The notes under the pieces were generated by a model, which saw nothing but the letters and a program-made list of their open reading frames with translations, ran no database searches and was not told where the DNA came from. This document shows, piece after piece, positions 34,568 to 44,759 of a stretch of DNA of 64,000 nt; within the stretch, counting starts at the first letter, position 1; each line of letters begins with the position of its first letter. The DNA is taken from the NCBI GenBank assembly GCA_963754235.1, contig CAVWFK010000010.1, positions 29,371-93,370 of the forward strand, read 5' to 3'. The DNA is from DATAYA01 sp963754235 (GTDB taxonomy: Bacteria; Pseudomonadota; Alphaproteobacteria; Acetobacterales; Acetobacteraceae). Both the position numbers and the translations under genes were made by a program.

Positions 34568-36166
34568 ATGGGCGAGGCCACTGGGAGCGCTGCCCCCGCG
34601 CTGCGGCGCGACGCGCGCATCATCGGCCTGCTGTTCGCCAGCACCACCAGCATCATCGGCTCGGGCTGGCTGTTCGGCGCCTTTCACGCCGCGAAGATCG
34701 CGGGGCCCCTGGCGATTTGGAGTTGGGTGGCTGGCGGCATCATCATCTTGCTGATCGCGCTCTGCTTCGCCGAGCTTGCCCCGATGTTTCCGCGCAGCGG
34801 CGCGCTGGTGCACATGAGCCACGCGAGCCACGGCGAGGGCCTCGGGCGTATCTGGGGCTGGATGCTGTTCCTGGCCTACGTCGCGGTGCCCGCCGTGGAG
34901 GCCGAGGCCATCGTCACCTACGCCGACAACTATCTTCCCTACTTCATCCAGCCGCACAGCAGCGGCCTGCTGACGACGGTCGGCTTTTTCGTCTGCGCAG
35001 CACTGCTGGGCGTGCTCGCGTTCTTAAACGTGCTGGCCGTGCGTATGCTGCTGAGCGTCAATTCCACCATCACCTGGTGGAAGATCGCGGTCCCGCTGCT
35101 GACTGCGATCGTGCTGATCGTCGCCAGCTCGCACTGGAATGTCTGGGCCGCGGACCCGCATAGTTACCAGTTCTCGGACATCTTCACCGCGTTGCCGGTG
35201 TCGGGTATCGTGTTCAGCTATCTCGGCTTCCGCACGGCGATCGACCTCGGCGGCGAAAGCGCCAACCCCAGCCGCCACATCCCGATTGCGGTGGTGGGAT
35301 CGGTGCTGCTTTCGGCGGCCGTCTATATCCTGCTGCAAATCGGTTTCCTGATGGCACTGCGGCCGTCCGACCTAACCAACGGCTGGCCGCATTTGAGCTT
35401 CACCGGCCAGTTGGGGCCTTTCGCCGGTCTGGCCTCGACGCTCGGCCTGGGCTGGCTCGCGACACTGCTCTACATCGATGCCTATGTGTCGCCCGGCGGC
35501 ACCGCGCTGATGTACCTGACCGGCGGCTCGCGCATCCTGTTCGCGGTCGGCGAGCTGGATGCAGGCCCGCGCTGGCTGACGTTCCTGAACGCGGCGAAGG
35601 CGCCGTGGGCTGCGGTGCTGGTGATGTGGGTCGTCGGCGTCCTGTTCCTGCTGCCGTTCCCGGCGTGGCAGCTCATGGTGAACTACATCACCTCGATCAC
35701 GGTGCTGACCTACGGGCTGGGGCCGATCGTGCTGCTGGTCCTGCGCCGCACCCAGCCGTCGCTGCCTCGGCCGTTTCGGCTGCCGGCGGCGGAAATCCTG
35801 GCGCCGATCGCCTTTATTTGCAGCGACTGGGTCATCTACTGGAGCGGCTTCGCGACCAACTCTGCCCTGTTCATCATCATCATCATCGGCTTCGTGCTCT
35901 ATGCGTTGGACTATCATCTCATCGCGAAAAATCCGGCTGAGGATTTCGGCTGGCGCTACATCGCCTGGCTGCTGCCCTGGTTCGGCGGCATGTGGGTGCT
36001 CTCTGCACTCAGCGACGTCGGCGGCGGCTTCGCAGTGCTCGGATTCTGGCCCGGCGTGGTGGTCGTCGCGATCTGGAGCCTGATCATCATCGCGCTGGCG
36101 CAGCGCAGCGCGCTGCCGGCCGAAGAGACGGCGGAGATGATAGTGCGCATGGAGAAAACCGCGTGA
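34568..36166 (+). CDS. APC-family amino acid permease
   Basis: 532-residue amino acid/polyamine/organocation transporter with about 12-14 membrane segments. The family start FASTTSIIGSGWLFGAFHAA carries the unwound GSG substrate site of helix 1; FAELAPMFPRSGALVHM follows, and SYLGFRTAIDLGGESANP lies in the middle. ATG at 34568 has GGGAGGCAAG upstream. It lies 85 bp after the RraA-like gene, likely the uptake system for that catabolic group. Substrate unknown. Confidence 0.92.
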   Translation: MGEATGSAAPALRRDARIIGLLFASTTSIIGSGWLFGAFHAAKIAGPLAIWSWVAGGIIILLIALCFAELAPMFPRSGALVHMSHASHGEGLGRIWGWMLFLAYVAVPAVEAEAIVTYADNYLPYFIQPHSSGLLTTVGFFVCAALLGVLAFLNVLAVRMLLSVNSTITWWKIAVPLLTAIVLIVASSHWNVWAADPHSYQFSDIFTALPVSGIVFSYLGFRTAIDLGGESANPSRHIPIAVVGSVLLSAAVYILLQIGFLMALRPSDLTNGWPHLSFTGQLGPFAGLASTLGLGWLATLLYIDAYVSPGGTALMYLTGGSRILFAVGELDAGPRWLTFLNAAKAPWAAVLVMWVVGVLFLLPFPAWQLMVNYITSITVLTYGLGPIVLLVLRRTQPSLPRPFRLPAAEILAPIAFICSDWVIYWSGFATNSALFIIIIIGFVLYALDYHLIAKNPAEDFGWRYIAWLLPWFGGMWVLSALSDVGGGFAVLGFWPGVVVVAIWSLIIIALAQRSALPAEETAEMIVRMEKTA

Positions 36167-36211
36167 GCGCGCGCTCAGGTCCGGCGCTGCGTTCGGGGAT
36201 GCAGACGTATC

Positions 36212-36320
36212 GGGCCGCACCTCAGAACAGGGGCGGATCAGGGCCGCACCTCAGAACAGGGCGGATCAGGGCTGCGCCTCGGAACCGGGGTGGGTCAGGG
36301 CCGCACCTGAGAACAGGAGT
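36212..36320. repeat. Tandem repeat, about 29 bp, four copies
   Basis: Units beginning GGGCCGCACCTCAGAACAGG or close variants start at 36212, 36241, 36269 and 36298 (lengths 29, 28, 29, and a partial last copy). A further degenerate CCTCAGAACAGGGG copy is at about 36350. They sit between the APC permease and the convergent DUF5681 gene and run into its 3' coding end. Spacing is uniform without variable spacers, so this is not a CRISPR array. Confidence 0.85.
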
Positions 36321-36969
36321 TGACGACCACGCCGCCGGGTGAAGGCGGGGCCTCAGAACAGGGGTGGGGCAGGGGTGGGCGGGTCGGGCGGCATGGCCAG
36401 TCCATCCCGAACCGCCACGGTTCGCCTGCTCCGACGTAAGATGGTGCCGGCTCGTTGGACGGTGGCGGCGGCGCCTCGTCCGGCCGGCCCGGCTGCTTCG
36501 CCGCCGCGTCGCCTGTCACCGCCGCGACCGGTTCGGCCGCGGGCTCACCGCGATCCGGCGCAGCGTCGGCATCGGCGTCGAGATCGGGGGCGTCGGGATC
36601 GGGGGCGCCGGGATCGGGGGCGTCATCGGCGGCCGACTCGGCGGGCTGCTCCGGCGGGCAGGGCTCCTCCGGCTCTTCGTCGCCCCGCTCCTGGTCGCCG
36701 TGCTCTTCATCGTCGGGCAGCGGCAGGATCAGTCCGTCCGCCCACTTCACCTGCTGTTTCGGTCGCCCGTAGCGGCGGTCGAGCAGCCCCATCGCCGCCG
36801 CGACGCGCGCCCGCGCCGGCACTTTGCGGTCGCGCACGATTTCCATCAGCGTCATCACCAATTCCGGGGCCAGCGCCTCGATCAGGTCGCGCGCCTGCTG
36901 CACCACCCGCGGCCGGCCGCCAGGGTTGCCGCTGGCGCCGGCCGCGAATCGCCCGTCTTCGCTTCTCAT
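36295..36969 (-). CDS. DUF5681-domain protein
   Basis: 224-residue protein whose first ~80 residues match DUF5681: GRFAAGASGNPGGRPRVVQQ, then LAPELVMTLMEIVRDRKVPA and ARVAAAMGLLDRRYGRPKQ. This domain is common in prophage-like and mobile regions; its function is unknown. The rest is acidic low complexity (a PDPGAPDPDAPDLDADADA run) and Pro-rich, and its last codons are made from the tandem repeat at 36212. The tail may therefore be a read-through extension of an originally shorter gene. Confidence 0.75.
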   Translation of the reverse strand: MRSEDGRFAAGASGNPGGRPRVVQQARDLIEALAPELVMTLMEIVRDRKVPARARVAAAMGLLDRRYGRPKQQVKWADGLILPLPDDEEHGDQERGDEEPEEPCPPEQPAESAADDAPDPGAPDPDAPDLDADADAAPDRGEPAAEPVAAVTGDAAAKQPGRPDEAPPPPSNEPAPSYVGAGEPWRFGMDWPCRPTRPPLPHPCSEAPPSPGGVVVNSCSQVRP

Positions 36970-37226
36970 GGGTTAATCCCCTTGCTCGCCCCGCCGGCGC
37001 TTCGAGGCCCGTGCCGTTGAACGCGACGGCGGCGATGCGGCTGCGAGGCAATATAACAGTCATTGGCAAAATTGTCAACACCACTACCATAGGCCAAGAG
37101 TGGAAGAGGAGTTGATCCCTCGCCGGCTGCGGGGTGGCGATTGAGGGGCGCCGGTTTCGAACTGAGGCACTACCGAGCGGCCGGCCGGGTGGCGCTGCTC
37201 CCACGCCAAGTGCGACACTTCATGGT

Positions 37227-38452
37227 ATGCGTCCCGAGTCGCTGCTCGACCTCTATCTCGACGAGATCGCCCGCGTGCGCGGCACGCACGCGGGCACGGC
37301 GGAGACATCCTATTATCCGGCGGTCGGGCGGGTGCTGAACGAAGCCGGACGCACGCTGCGCCCGCGCGTGTTCTGCCTTCACCATCCCTCAGGCGAGTCC
37401 GGCATCCCCGATTTCGGCCTGTTCGAGCAGCCGCAGTTTCGTCGCGGCGAGACGCCGGCGTGGAACGGTTCGGCGGTGCCGGAGCGCGGCGTCATGGAGG
37501 TCAAGGGTGCTGCGCATTCGATAGCGGCGCTGCTCGACAGCAAGCAGGTGCGGGAGCAATACCTGCCGACTTACCGACTGCTGCTCGCGACCAACCTCCG
37601 TCGGTTCCGGCTTCTCGGCGTGGATGGCGCGGCCAGCGAGAGCTTCGATCTCGGGGCCGACGAAGCGGGTTTCTGGGCGCTCGTCCACGGCAGCAGAACC
37701 GATGCGCTGCGCACCCGCTTCGCCGATTTCCTGCAACGCTGCCTGCTCGCGCGGGCGCCGCTCGGCAAGCCGGCCGACGTCGCGTTCTTCCTCGCCTCCT
37801 ACGCGCGCGATGTGTTGGCGCGGCTTTCGGAGCGCGCCGATCTCCCGGCGCTGAAGCAGTTGCGCGACGGGATGCAATCGGCGCTCGGCATCACCTTCGA
37901 GGGCGCCAGCGGCGAGCACATGTTCCGCTCGACCTTGGTGCAAACCCTGTTTTACGGGCTGTTCTCGGGCTGGGTTGCGCATGTGCGCGATCCCCGCAAG
38001 CCGCTGCGCACGCCCGGCCGATTCGACTAGCGCAGCGCGCAATGGTCGCTGCACGTGCCGGTGATGCGATTCCTGTTCCAGCAGGTGGCAACGCCGGAGG
38101 CGCTGGAGCCGCTGCAACTCGTGCCGCTGCTCGATGCCGCCGGCGAGACGCTTAACCGCGTCCACGTAGCAGCCTTCTTCACCGCCTTCGAGGACGCGCA
38201 CGCGGTGCAGTATTTCTACGAGCCGTTCCTGGAGGCTACCAGGTGCTCAAGAAATGGCTCAGCTACCGCGACCGAGACGCGATCCTGTCGACCGCGCGCT
38301 CGCGTGTGCGCGCGAGGGAGATCGCCGACGGGATCCGAACACCGCCCGCTCGACCTCGCCGCGACCTGCTGCTCGGCCCGGACCTCGACGCCTTCCATCG
38401 CGCCTGCGCCGCCGCGCGCGACCTGTCCGCATGCTGCCGCCGGCGGCAATGA
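37227..38452 (+). pseudogene. Type ISP restriction-modification gene remnant 1
   Basis: From ATG 37227 (LLDLYLDEIARVRGTHAG) the N-terminal nuclease/recognition part of a type ISP-like DNA methyltransferase-helicase enzyme runs about 267 residues, with GIPDFGLFE and VMEVKGA suggesting the Mrr-like D-ExK nuclease site. A TAG at 38028-38030 replaces the conserved Trp codon in FDW; the same frame then continues RSAQWSLHVPVMRFLF to HAVQYFYEPFLEA. There (near 38235) the sequence jumps directly to the far C-terminal motif YQVLKKWLSYRD in another frame. The whole methylase/helicase core is deleted. Confidence 0.8.
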
Positions 38453-38819
38453 CGCGCGTGGGTGGGTTTCGAGCTCATACGCGCCGATCGTGATTGCGCA
38501 CTGGCAGGTGGGCCAGGGCTGCGCCGCCCGGGCGCCTCCACGACTTCGCGTGCGGCATCAATGACCGACGTGGATGGTCGGCCGGAGCCTGTCCTCGGGC
38601 GCAGGCCTTCCCGACCCGGGCGCCGACCTGACGGTGTAGGCACCGTCGGTAAACAGGCGGCCTTTGGTCTGCCGCAACGCGTCCAACGCATAAGCTCGTT
38701 AGGAGGCGGCCGAGGCGGCCGCCCACCCGGCGGGAGCGCTTCGCGAGCCTTCTGTGTCGAGAAATACAACCGCGTCGGTCTCGCTGCGCTCAACTTCTGC
38801 ATCGCGGCGGATCACACAG
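38453..38819. other. Non-coding or unrecognisable stretch between remnants
   Basis: About 370 bp with no reading frame that I can match to a protein and no RNA-like fold that I recognise. It joins the end of the first type ISP remnant to the first recognisable segment of the second, and is probably decayed coding DNA of the same genes. Confidence 0.5.
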
Positions 38820-40420
38820 ACCGGCTGCGGAGTGGTGTGCTACATCAGCAATTTCTCGTGGTCTATCTCCGGCCCGTCCTACGTTGTGATGCGCGAGCGC
38901 CTGATTGCGCAATTTCGACCGCGTTTGGATCGATTGCATGAACGGCGACAGCAGCGAGACCGGCAAGCTGACGGCGGACGGCGCTCAGTATCGCGTGGGT
39001 GCTCTCGACCTGCTCACCCGCGAGGGCTACCCGGTCGGCGCGCTGGTCGATGCGCTTAGCGATGCGCAAACGCGCCACGAGGCGCTGTGGCGCGCTCGGC
39101 TGCTCGCGGTCAGCGCGCTGATTGCTCGTCCCGCATGGCCGAAGACCTCGCTTGGCTGCCGGTCTGGCACCGTGCCAGGCGAATCGCTTCGTGCTGCGGC
39201 CAGGGGTAAGCGGGACGGCCTACTCCAGATGGCTCGATGCTCACCCCCGCTATCGCAGAGCTGACCCGCTAGAACGGCTTGATGGAAAAGCGGCCATGGC
39301 ACTCTTGTGGTTCAGTGAGACCACTCGCGCCTGGAAACCCGGATGGGTGCGTATCTCGATCCAGATGTGCCTGTCGAGGAACGTCGGCGCATTGCCCCCG
39401 GCCTAGCCTCTGATCGCGCTCGCTTATGTACCGCTCGATGGAAGCTCGTTCTGATCTCATAGCGGCTGAAGGGTTTCGAGCGACCAACCTAAAGCGCTGC
39501 TGGCTACTCCCGTTCGCCATTCGTTGGTGCTTACGTGACGACGTTCGGCCGATCTGGAACGAACCGCGACCAAAGCTCAACAGCGCTGCCGATTGCCGGT
39601 GATTCTTCGTAACACGTCCGCGGCATCGCGGACCGGAGGGCTTGCGACTGCTGGACGCGCCTGCCTTGGCGATGTCATGCTTCGCAGCACGCTTCTATCT
39701 GCCGTGCGCCGAGAACAGCTCGGGCGCTTCGCACAGCATGAACTCTCGCGGCAGCAGCCGACCTCTCTGACTGGCTTGGTCATCTTCCGCTTGACGCCGC
39801 CGACCGCCGCCCGCTCATCTGGCACCACGCCCTCGCCATGGCCTACAGCCCCGCCTACCTCGCCGAGAATGCCGACGGCATTCGCCGGGCTTGCTGCGAT
39901 CCCGCTACCCGCCGATGCGGACCTGCTGCCACTCGGCCGCGCTCGGTGCGCAGCTCGCTGCGCTGCTCGATCCCGACACGCCCATCGCCGGCATCACTGA
40001 AGGCGAGCCGCGCCCCGCGCTGCGCGCGATCGCCGTGCCCACCACCGCCCCGGCCAGAGCGCGACTGGCGCCTCTCCGCGGGCTGGGGCAGCCGCACCAA
40101 CAGGGCATCGCCATGCCCGGCCGCGGCCGCATCGAGACCCGCGGCTACACGCCCGACGATGTCGTCACCGGCAGCCGCGATCGTCGGTGCCGCACGATGA
40201 TTGTCGCGGCGATTTCTGGCCCACGATCTGGGCGGGCTGGGAGCCGGATCGGCGGCTACCAGGTGATCAAGAAATGGCTCAGCTACCGCGACCACGTTAT
40301 CATCGACCGCGCGCTCACCGCCGAGGAGGTCGCCCACATCCAGCACACCGCCCGCCGCCTCGCCGTCCTCTGCTGCTGGATCGAGCTTCGCGGTGCTGCC
40401 GGCACGCGGATTGCTGTTTG
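38820..40420 (+). pseudogene. Type ISP restriction-modification gene remnant 2
   Basis: The C-terminal two thirds of a second type ISP-like adenine methyltransferase, broken into several frames. Recognisable in order: GVVCYISNFSWSISGPSYVV and MRERLIAQF (38826-38925), FDRVWIDCMNGDSSETGKLT after a one-T shift (TTT at about 38920), GYPVGALVDALSDAQTRHEA (39020-39085), FAIRWCLRDDVRPIWNEPRP (39515-39575), LIWHHALAMAYSPAYLAENA (39815-39875), and YQVIKKWLSYRD at 40258. At least four frame changes are needed, so it cannot make the enzyme. Confidence 0.75.
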
Positions 40421-40533
40421 CCTCTCTGCCGCAAGCTTTGCCGCTGGTGTTGATTCAGAGCCTGGATGGCATCAGCGCGCGGTCATGGGGATCATGGTGC
40501 CGCTGATCGCGGCGGACCCACACGGCGCAGCGG

Positions 40534-41004
40534 CTACCTCAACCTGGCGATCGGATCGTTGGGCCTGGCGGCCAGCCTCGGCGCGCTGCCCGTACGTTGG
40601 TGGCCGGCTGGGTCGCTGATCACTTCGGCGCCCGGACGGCTTTCGGCATGAAATGCTGACGCGGCTTGCAACTGCCGGTTTGTCCTGATCCCGCGATGTC
40701 GCAACTCGCGCGCGCCTAGAACGCCTGTTCGGGGCGCCGGTGGAGCGTCGAGAGGCTTCATTACTTCACGGCTGACGACGTCAACCGGTCCCTCGAACAA
40801 GCCGGCGATGTATTCCTTGAGCGCCACGTATTCGCAGACCCCAACGCCCGCCTCGGGATCAATCTCGATCATGATGTCGGTATCGCTCTCCGGCCCCGCA
40901 TCCCCGCGCGCACGCGAGCCGAACAGCGCCGCGTGCGCAACCCCGCGGGCGCGCAGCGCCGCCTCGTTCTCCCGCAGCCTGGCGATGATCTCCTGCCGAT
41001 TCAT
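40534..41004 (-). CDS. MNT-type nucleotidyltransferase, C-terminus probably frameshifted
   Basis: Small nucleotidyltransferase of the MNT/MazF-unrelated antitoxin class: MNRQEIIARLRENEAALRAR, then ALFGSRARGDAGPESDTDIM with the GS..D.D active site and a third acid in VDVVSRE. Family members are about 95-110 residues and end soon after SRE-KP. Here the frame runs on to 40534, but removing one C from GCGCCCCGAA near 40728 would give an ending EQAF and a stop at 40716. No HEPN partner gene is seen; only the restriction-modification remnant lies downstream. Confidence 0.7.
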   Translation of the reverse strand: MNRQEIIARLRENEAALRARGVAHAALFGSRARGDAGPESDTDIMIEIDPEAGVGVCEYVALKEYIAGLFEGPVDVVSREVMKPLDAPPAPRTGVLGARELRHRGIRTNRQLQAASAFHAESRPGAEVISDPAGHQRTGSAPRLAARPNDPIARLR

Positions 41005-41101
41005 GCGGCCCATCATACCACCCGCCGCCGCCCGCCGCAGCACCCAGCGCTTGACGCGCCCCACCCCCGGCCTGACCATCCCCGCCCGCCCTGGAGGCCC
41101 C

Positions 41102-41874
41102 ATGAACGTCGCCCTCTCCCCCGCCCGCCGCGCCGGCATCGCCGATGCCGAATGGCAAATCCGCTGCGACCTCGCCGCCTTCTACCGGCTGGTGGCACAC
41201 TTCCGCATGACCGACCTCATCTACACCCACATCAGCGCCCGCATCCCCGGGCCCGACCACCATTTCCTCATCAACGACTACGGCGTGCACTTCCACGAGA
41301 TGCGCGCCTCCGACCTGGTGCGCATCGACCTCGGCGGCAATGTCGCCGGCGCCGATGCAAACCGCTCCCATCGCGTCAACAAGGCCGGCTTCGTCATCCA
41401 TTCCGCAATCCACGCCGCGCGCGAAGATCTCGCCTGCGTCGCCCACACCCACACCGCCGCCGGCATCGCGGTCTCGGCGCAGCGCCACGGCCTGCTGCCG
41501 ATCAGTCAGCACGCGCTGCGCTTCTATGGCCACCTCGCGTACCACGGCTATGAAGGCGTGGCACTGGAGACCGACGAGCGCGCCCGCCTGGTCGCCGATC
41601 TCGGCCGGCACGACGCGATGATCCTGCGCAACCACGGCCTGCTGGTCGGCGGACGCTCGATCGCCGAGGCGTGGTCGAACCTCTACATGCTCGAACGCGC
41701 CTGCCAGGCGCAAATCGCGGCGCTCGCCGGCGGTGCCGAGCTCATCCTCCCGCCCGAGGAAGTCCGCGCCCACACCGCCGCCCAGTTCCGCGGCCCCGAG
41801 TTGCTGGGTCAATGCGACTTCGCGTGGGCGGCAAGCCTGCGGCTGATCGAGGGACAGAGCAGCGACTGGCGCGC

Positions 41875-41878
<4 letters not shown>
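41102..41878 (+). CDS. Class II aldolase/adducin family protein
   Basis: 258-residue class II aldolase-fold protein (fuculose-phosphate aldolase superfamily). Zinc-ligand histidines are visible in VAHTHTAAGIAV and a later His in LRNHGLLVGG; THISARIPGPDHHFLIN is the typical N-terminal substrate segment. The catalytic acid normally found near the H-x-H could not be assigned. Such proteins are aldolases or ligand-binding paralogues. Its stop overlaps the ATG of the following ABC ATPase gene, so it is part of the same operon. Confidence 0.88.
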
Positions 41879-42861
<983 letters not shown>

Positions 42862-42864
42862 GGC

Positions 42865-42981
42865 AGGTTGGGGCTCTGCCCCAAACCCCGCTGGGGCCGA
42901 CGGCCCCAGACCCCTTTACTTCAAGTAATGGATTCCAAAGGCGAGCCTTTGGCGGGGTTTGGGGCAGCGCCCCAACCCTCT
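42865..42981. repeat. Inverted pair of palindromic repeats (REPIN-like)
   Basis: Two copies of the double-hairpin repeat arranged head to head. Left: GGTTGGGGC-TCT-GCCCCAAACC, CCGC, TGGGGCC-GAC-GGCCCCA. Right: CCAAAGGC-GAG-CCTTTGG, CGGGG, TTTGGGGC-AGC-GCCCCAA. About 30 bp of lower-GC sequence lies between. It separates the two ABC ATPase genes. Related single units are at 8617 and 31425. Confidence 0.8.
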
Positions 42982-42997
42982 TGTTTCGGACCGCCGC

Positions 42998-44077
42998 ATG
43001 ACCGCCCTTCTCGAAGTCGAAAATCTTGTCAAGCACTTCCCGGTCAAGCGCGGCCTGATCCTCGGGCGCACGATCGGCGTGGTGCGTGCGGTCGATGGCA
43101 TCTCGTTCCAGCTTGCGCGCGGGAAGACTCTGGCGCTGGTCGGCAAGTCCGGCTGCGGCAAGTCCACGACCGCCCGGCTGGTGCTGCGGCTGATCGAACC
43201 CACTGCCGGCCGCGTGCGCTTCGACGGCGCCGACATCACGCCCCTGCGTGGCGATGCGATGCGGCGGCTGCGGCGGCGGATGCAGATCGTGTTCCAGGAC
43301 CCGTTCGCGTCGCTCAACCCGCGCATGAACGTGGCGACGATCCTCGAGGAACCGCTGATCGTGCATGGCATCGGCAATCGCGCCGGGCGCCGCGCTCGGG
43401 TCGAGGAGCTGCTCGGGTTGGTCGGTCTCGCGCCCTATCATGCGTCCCGCTACCCGCACGAATTCTCCGGCGGCCAGCGTCAGCGCATCGGCATCGCCCG
43501 CGCGCTCGCCGTCGAGCCGCAACTGATCGTCTGCGACGAGCCGGTCTCGGCGCTCGACGTCTCGATCCAGGCGCAGGTGGTGAACCTGCTGAGCGACCTC
43601 CAGGCGCGGCTCGGCCTCTCCTATTTGTTCATCGCACACGACCTTGCGGTGGTGAAGCACGTCGCCGACCGCATCGCGGTGATGTATCTCGGCCGCATCG
43701 TGGAGGAAGCGGCGAAGGACACGCTGTTCGCCGACCCGCGCCACCCTTATTCTCGCACGCTGCTCTCGGCGATCCCGCGCCCCGATCCGCATCGCAGCAT
43801 CGCGCGGCACTTGCCGGGCGGCGACGTGCCGAGTCCGATGGACCCGCCGCCCGGCTGCCGCTTCCATACCCGCTGCCCGTTCGTGATCGACCGCTGCCGC
43901 GTCGAGGACCCGGAGCTGGGCGAAGTGGCGCGCGGCCACCTCGCGGCCTGCCATCGCGCCCACGAGCTGCCGGCCTTCGACATCGGCGCGAACGCCGCCG
44001 CGATCGCGCCCAACGCCGCCCGCCGCCTCGCCCTCTACGCCGAGCGCCGCTCGCGGACCGAGGCAGTCGCCGGATGA
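42998..44077 (+). CDS. Peptide/nickel-type ABC transporter ATPase (DppF/OppF-like)
   Basis: 359-residue ATPase: FPVKRGLILGRTIGVVRAVD at the N-terminus is the DppF pattern; Walker A LVGKSGCGKSTTA, Q-loop IVFQDPFASLNP, signature EFSGGQRQR, Walker B LIVCDEPVSALD, H-loop IAHDLAVV. The C-terminal extension has the cysteine-containing PPGCRFHTRCPFVIDRCRVE segment. It should form a heterodimer with the DppD-like protein. Only the two ATPases of the transporter are present in the window. Confidence 0.93.
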   Translation: MTALLEVENLVKHFPVKRGLILGRTIGVVRAVDGISFQLARGKTLALVGKSGCGKSTTARLVLRLIEPTAGRVRFDGADITPLRGDAMRRLRRRMQIVFQDPFASLNPRMNVATILEEPLIVHGIGNRAGRRARVEELLGLVGLAPYHASRYPHEFSGGQRQRIGIARALAVEPQLIVCDEPVSALDVSIQAQVVNLLSDLQARLGLSYLFIAHDLAVVKHVADRIAVMYLGRIVEEAAKDTLFADPRHPYSRTLLSAIPRPDPHRSIARHLPGGDVPSPMDPPPGCRFHTRCPFVIDRCRVEDPELGEVARGHLAACHRAHELPAFDIGANAAAIAPNAARRLALYAERRSRTEAVAG

Positions 44078-44139
44078 CACGGATCGCGGTGCCGTGAGGC
44101 GGATCATCAGTCTGCGTCAGGCGAACAGGAGAGAACGGA

Positions 44140-44535
44140 ATGCCTATGGTTCGGCGGTCCTCGGCTGACATCGATCGCGAAGCACTGCTCGCCGATCTGG
44201 CGAAGGCGCGCGCGCGGACCGAGGAGGAGATCGAGGCCGACGCGATCGAGGACGGCGGCGCGTTGACGGACGAACATCTCGCCCGCGCGATCCTTGTCCA
44301 CCCCCCGACCAGGCCCGAGGCGGTCCGGGCGGCACGGGCGCGGCTTGGGATGACGCAGGCGGAGTTCGCGCACCGCTTCGGGTTTTCGATCGACACCTTG
44401 CAGCAATACGAGGACGGCAGCCTCATCCCCTCCGGTCCCGCCCGCACGCTGCTGCGGCTGATCGAGGTCGATCCCGACGCGGTGATGCGCCTCCTCGATC
44501 CCCGCCACACCCGCCGCTCCGAATCCGCCGCCTGA
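44140..44535 (+). CDS. XRE/HigA-like helix-turn-helix protein
   Basis: 131-residue protein with a C-terminal HTH: AARARLGMTQAEFAHRFGFS, then IDTLQQYEDGSLIPSGPART and LLRLIEVDPDAVMRLL. This pattern (short acidic N-terminus with a C-terminal XRE domain ending in the L-L-R-x-I-E-x-x-P box) is typical of antitoxins of the HigA/NadS group and of stand-alone regulators. No RelE/HigB-like toxin gene is next to it, so it is either an orphan antitoxin or a regulator. Confidence 0.8.
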   Translation: MPMVRRSSADIDREALLADLAKARARTEEEIEADAIEDGGALTDEHLARAILVHPPTRPEAVRAARARLGMTQAEFAHRFGFSIDTLQQYEDGSLIPSGPARTLLRLIEVDPDAVMRLLDPRHTRRSESAA

Positions 44536-44608
44536 CCCGCTGCGCGGGTGAGGGCCGGCTTGCCCGCCCTGGGTTGCCGGGATAGCCGGTCCGCATGATA
44601 TAACCGCC

Positions 44609-44711
44609 TCGGGAGGTCGGCGGGCGGACGGGCGCCTTGCCAACCCGGTCAGGTCCGGAAGGAAGCAGCCGCAGCGAGTTTCCGCTCGGGTCGTTCGTCC
44701 GGCCTCCCACA
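44609..44711 (+). ncRNA. ffs: Signal recognition particle RNA, bacterial small type (4.5S)
   Basis: The conserved SRP domain IV motif GTCAGGTCCGGAAGGAAGCA (44649-44668), with its GGAA tetraloop, sits at the centre of a long hairpin whose ends pair GGGAGG (44611-44616) with CCTCCC (44703-44708). Length about 100 nt. This RNA binds Ffh to target membrane proteins. The position just before dnaX is the common alphaproteobacterial arrangement. Ends are given to within a few bases. Confidence 0.95.
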
Positions 44712-44759
44712 TGCTGTATCCCCGCAAGCCGCCGCGGCGGCCGGAGACCGACGCCGCGC

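Noticed and set aside
36212..36320. Possible CRISPR array
   Set aside because: The ~29-bp units are directly adjacent with no unique spacers, and no cas gene is nearby; this is a plain tandem repeat.
38462..38941. Small open frames between the type ISP remnants
   Set aside because: No domain, no ribosome site and atypical composition; treated as decayed coding DNA.
44536..44608. tRNA gene before the SRP RNA
   Set aside because: No TPsiC-arm (GGTTCGA) or acceptor pairing was found there or, on reading, elsewhere in the window.
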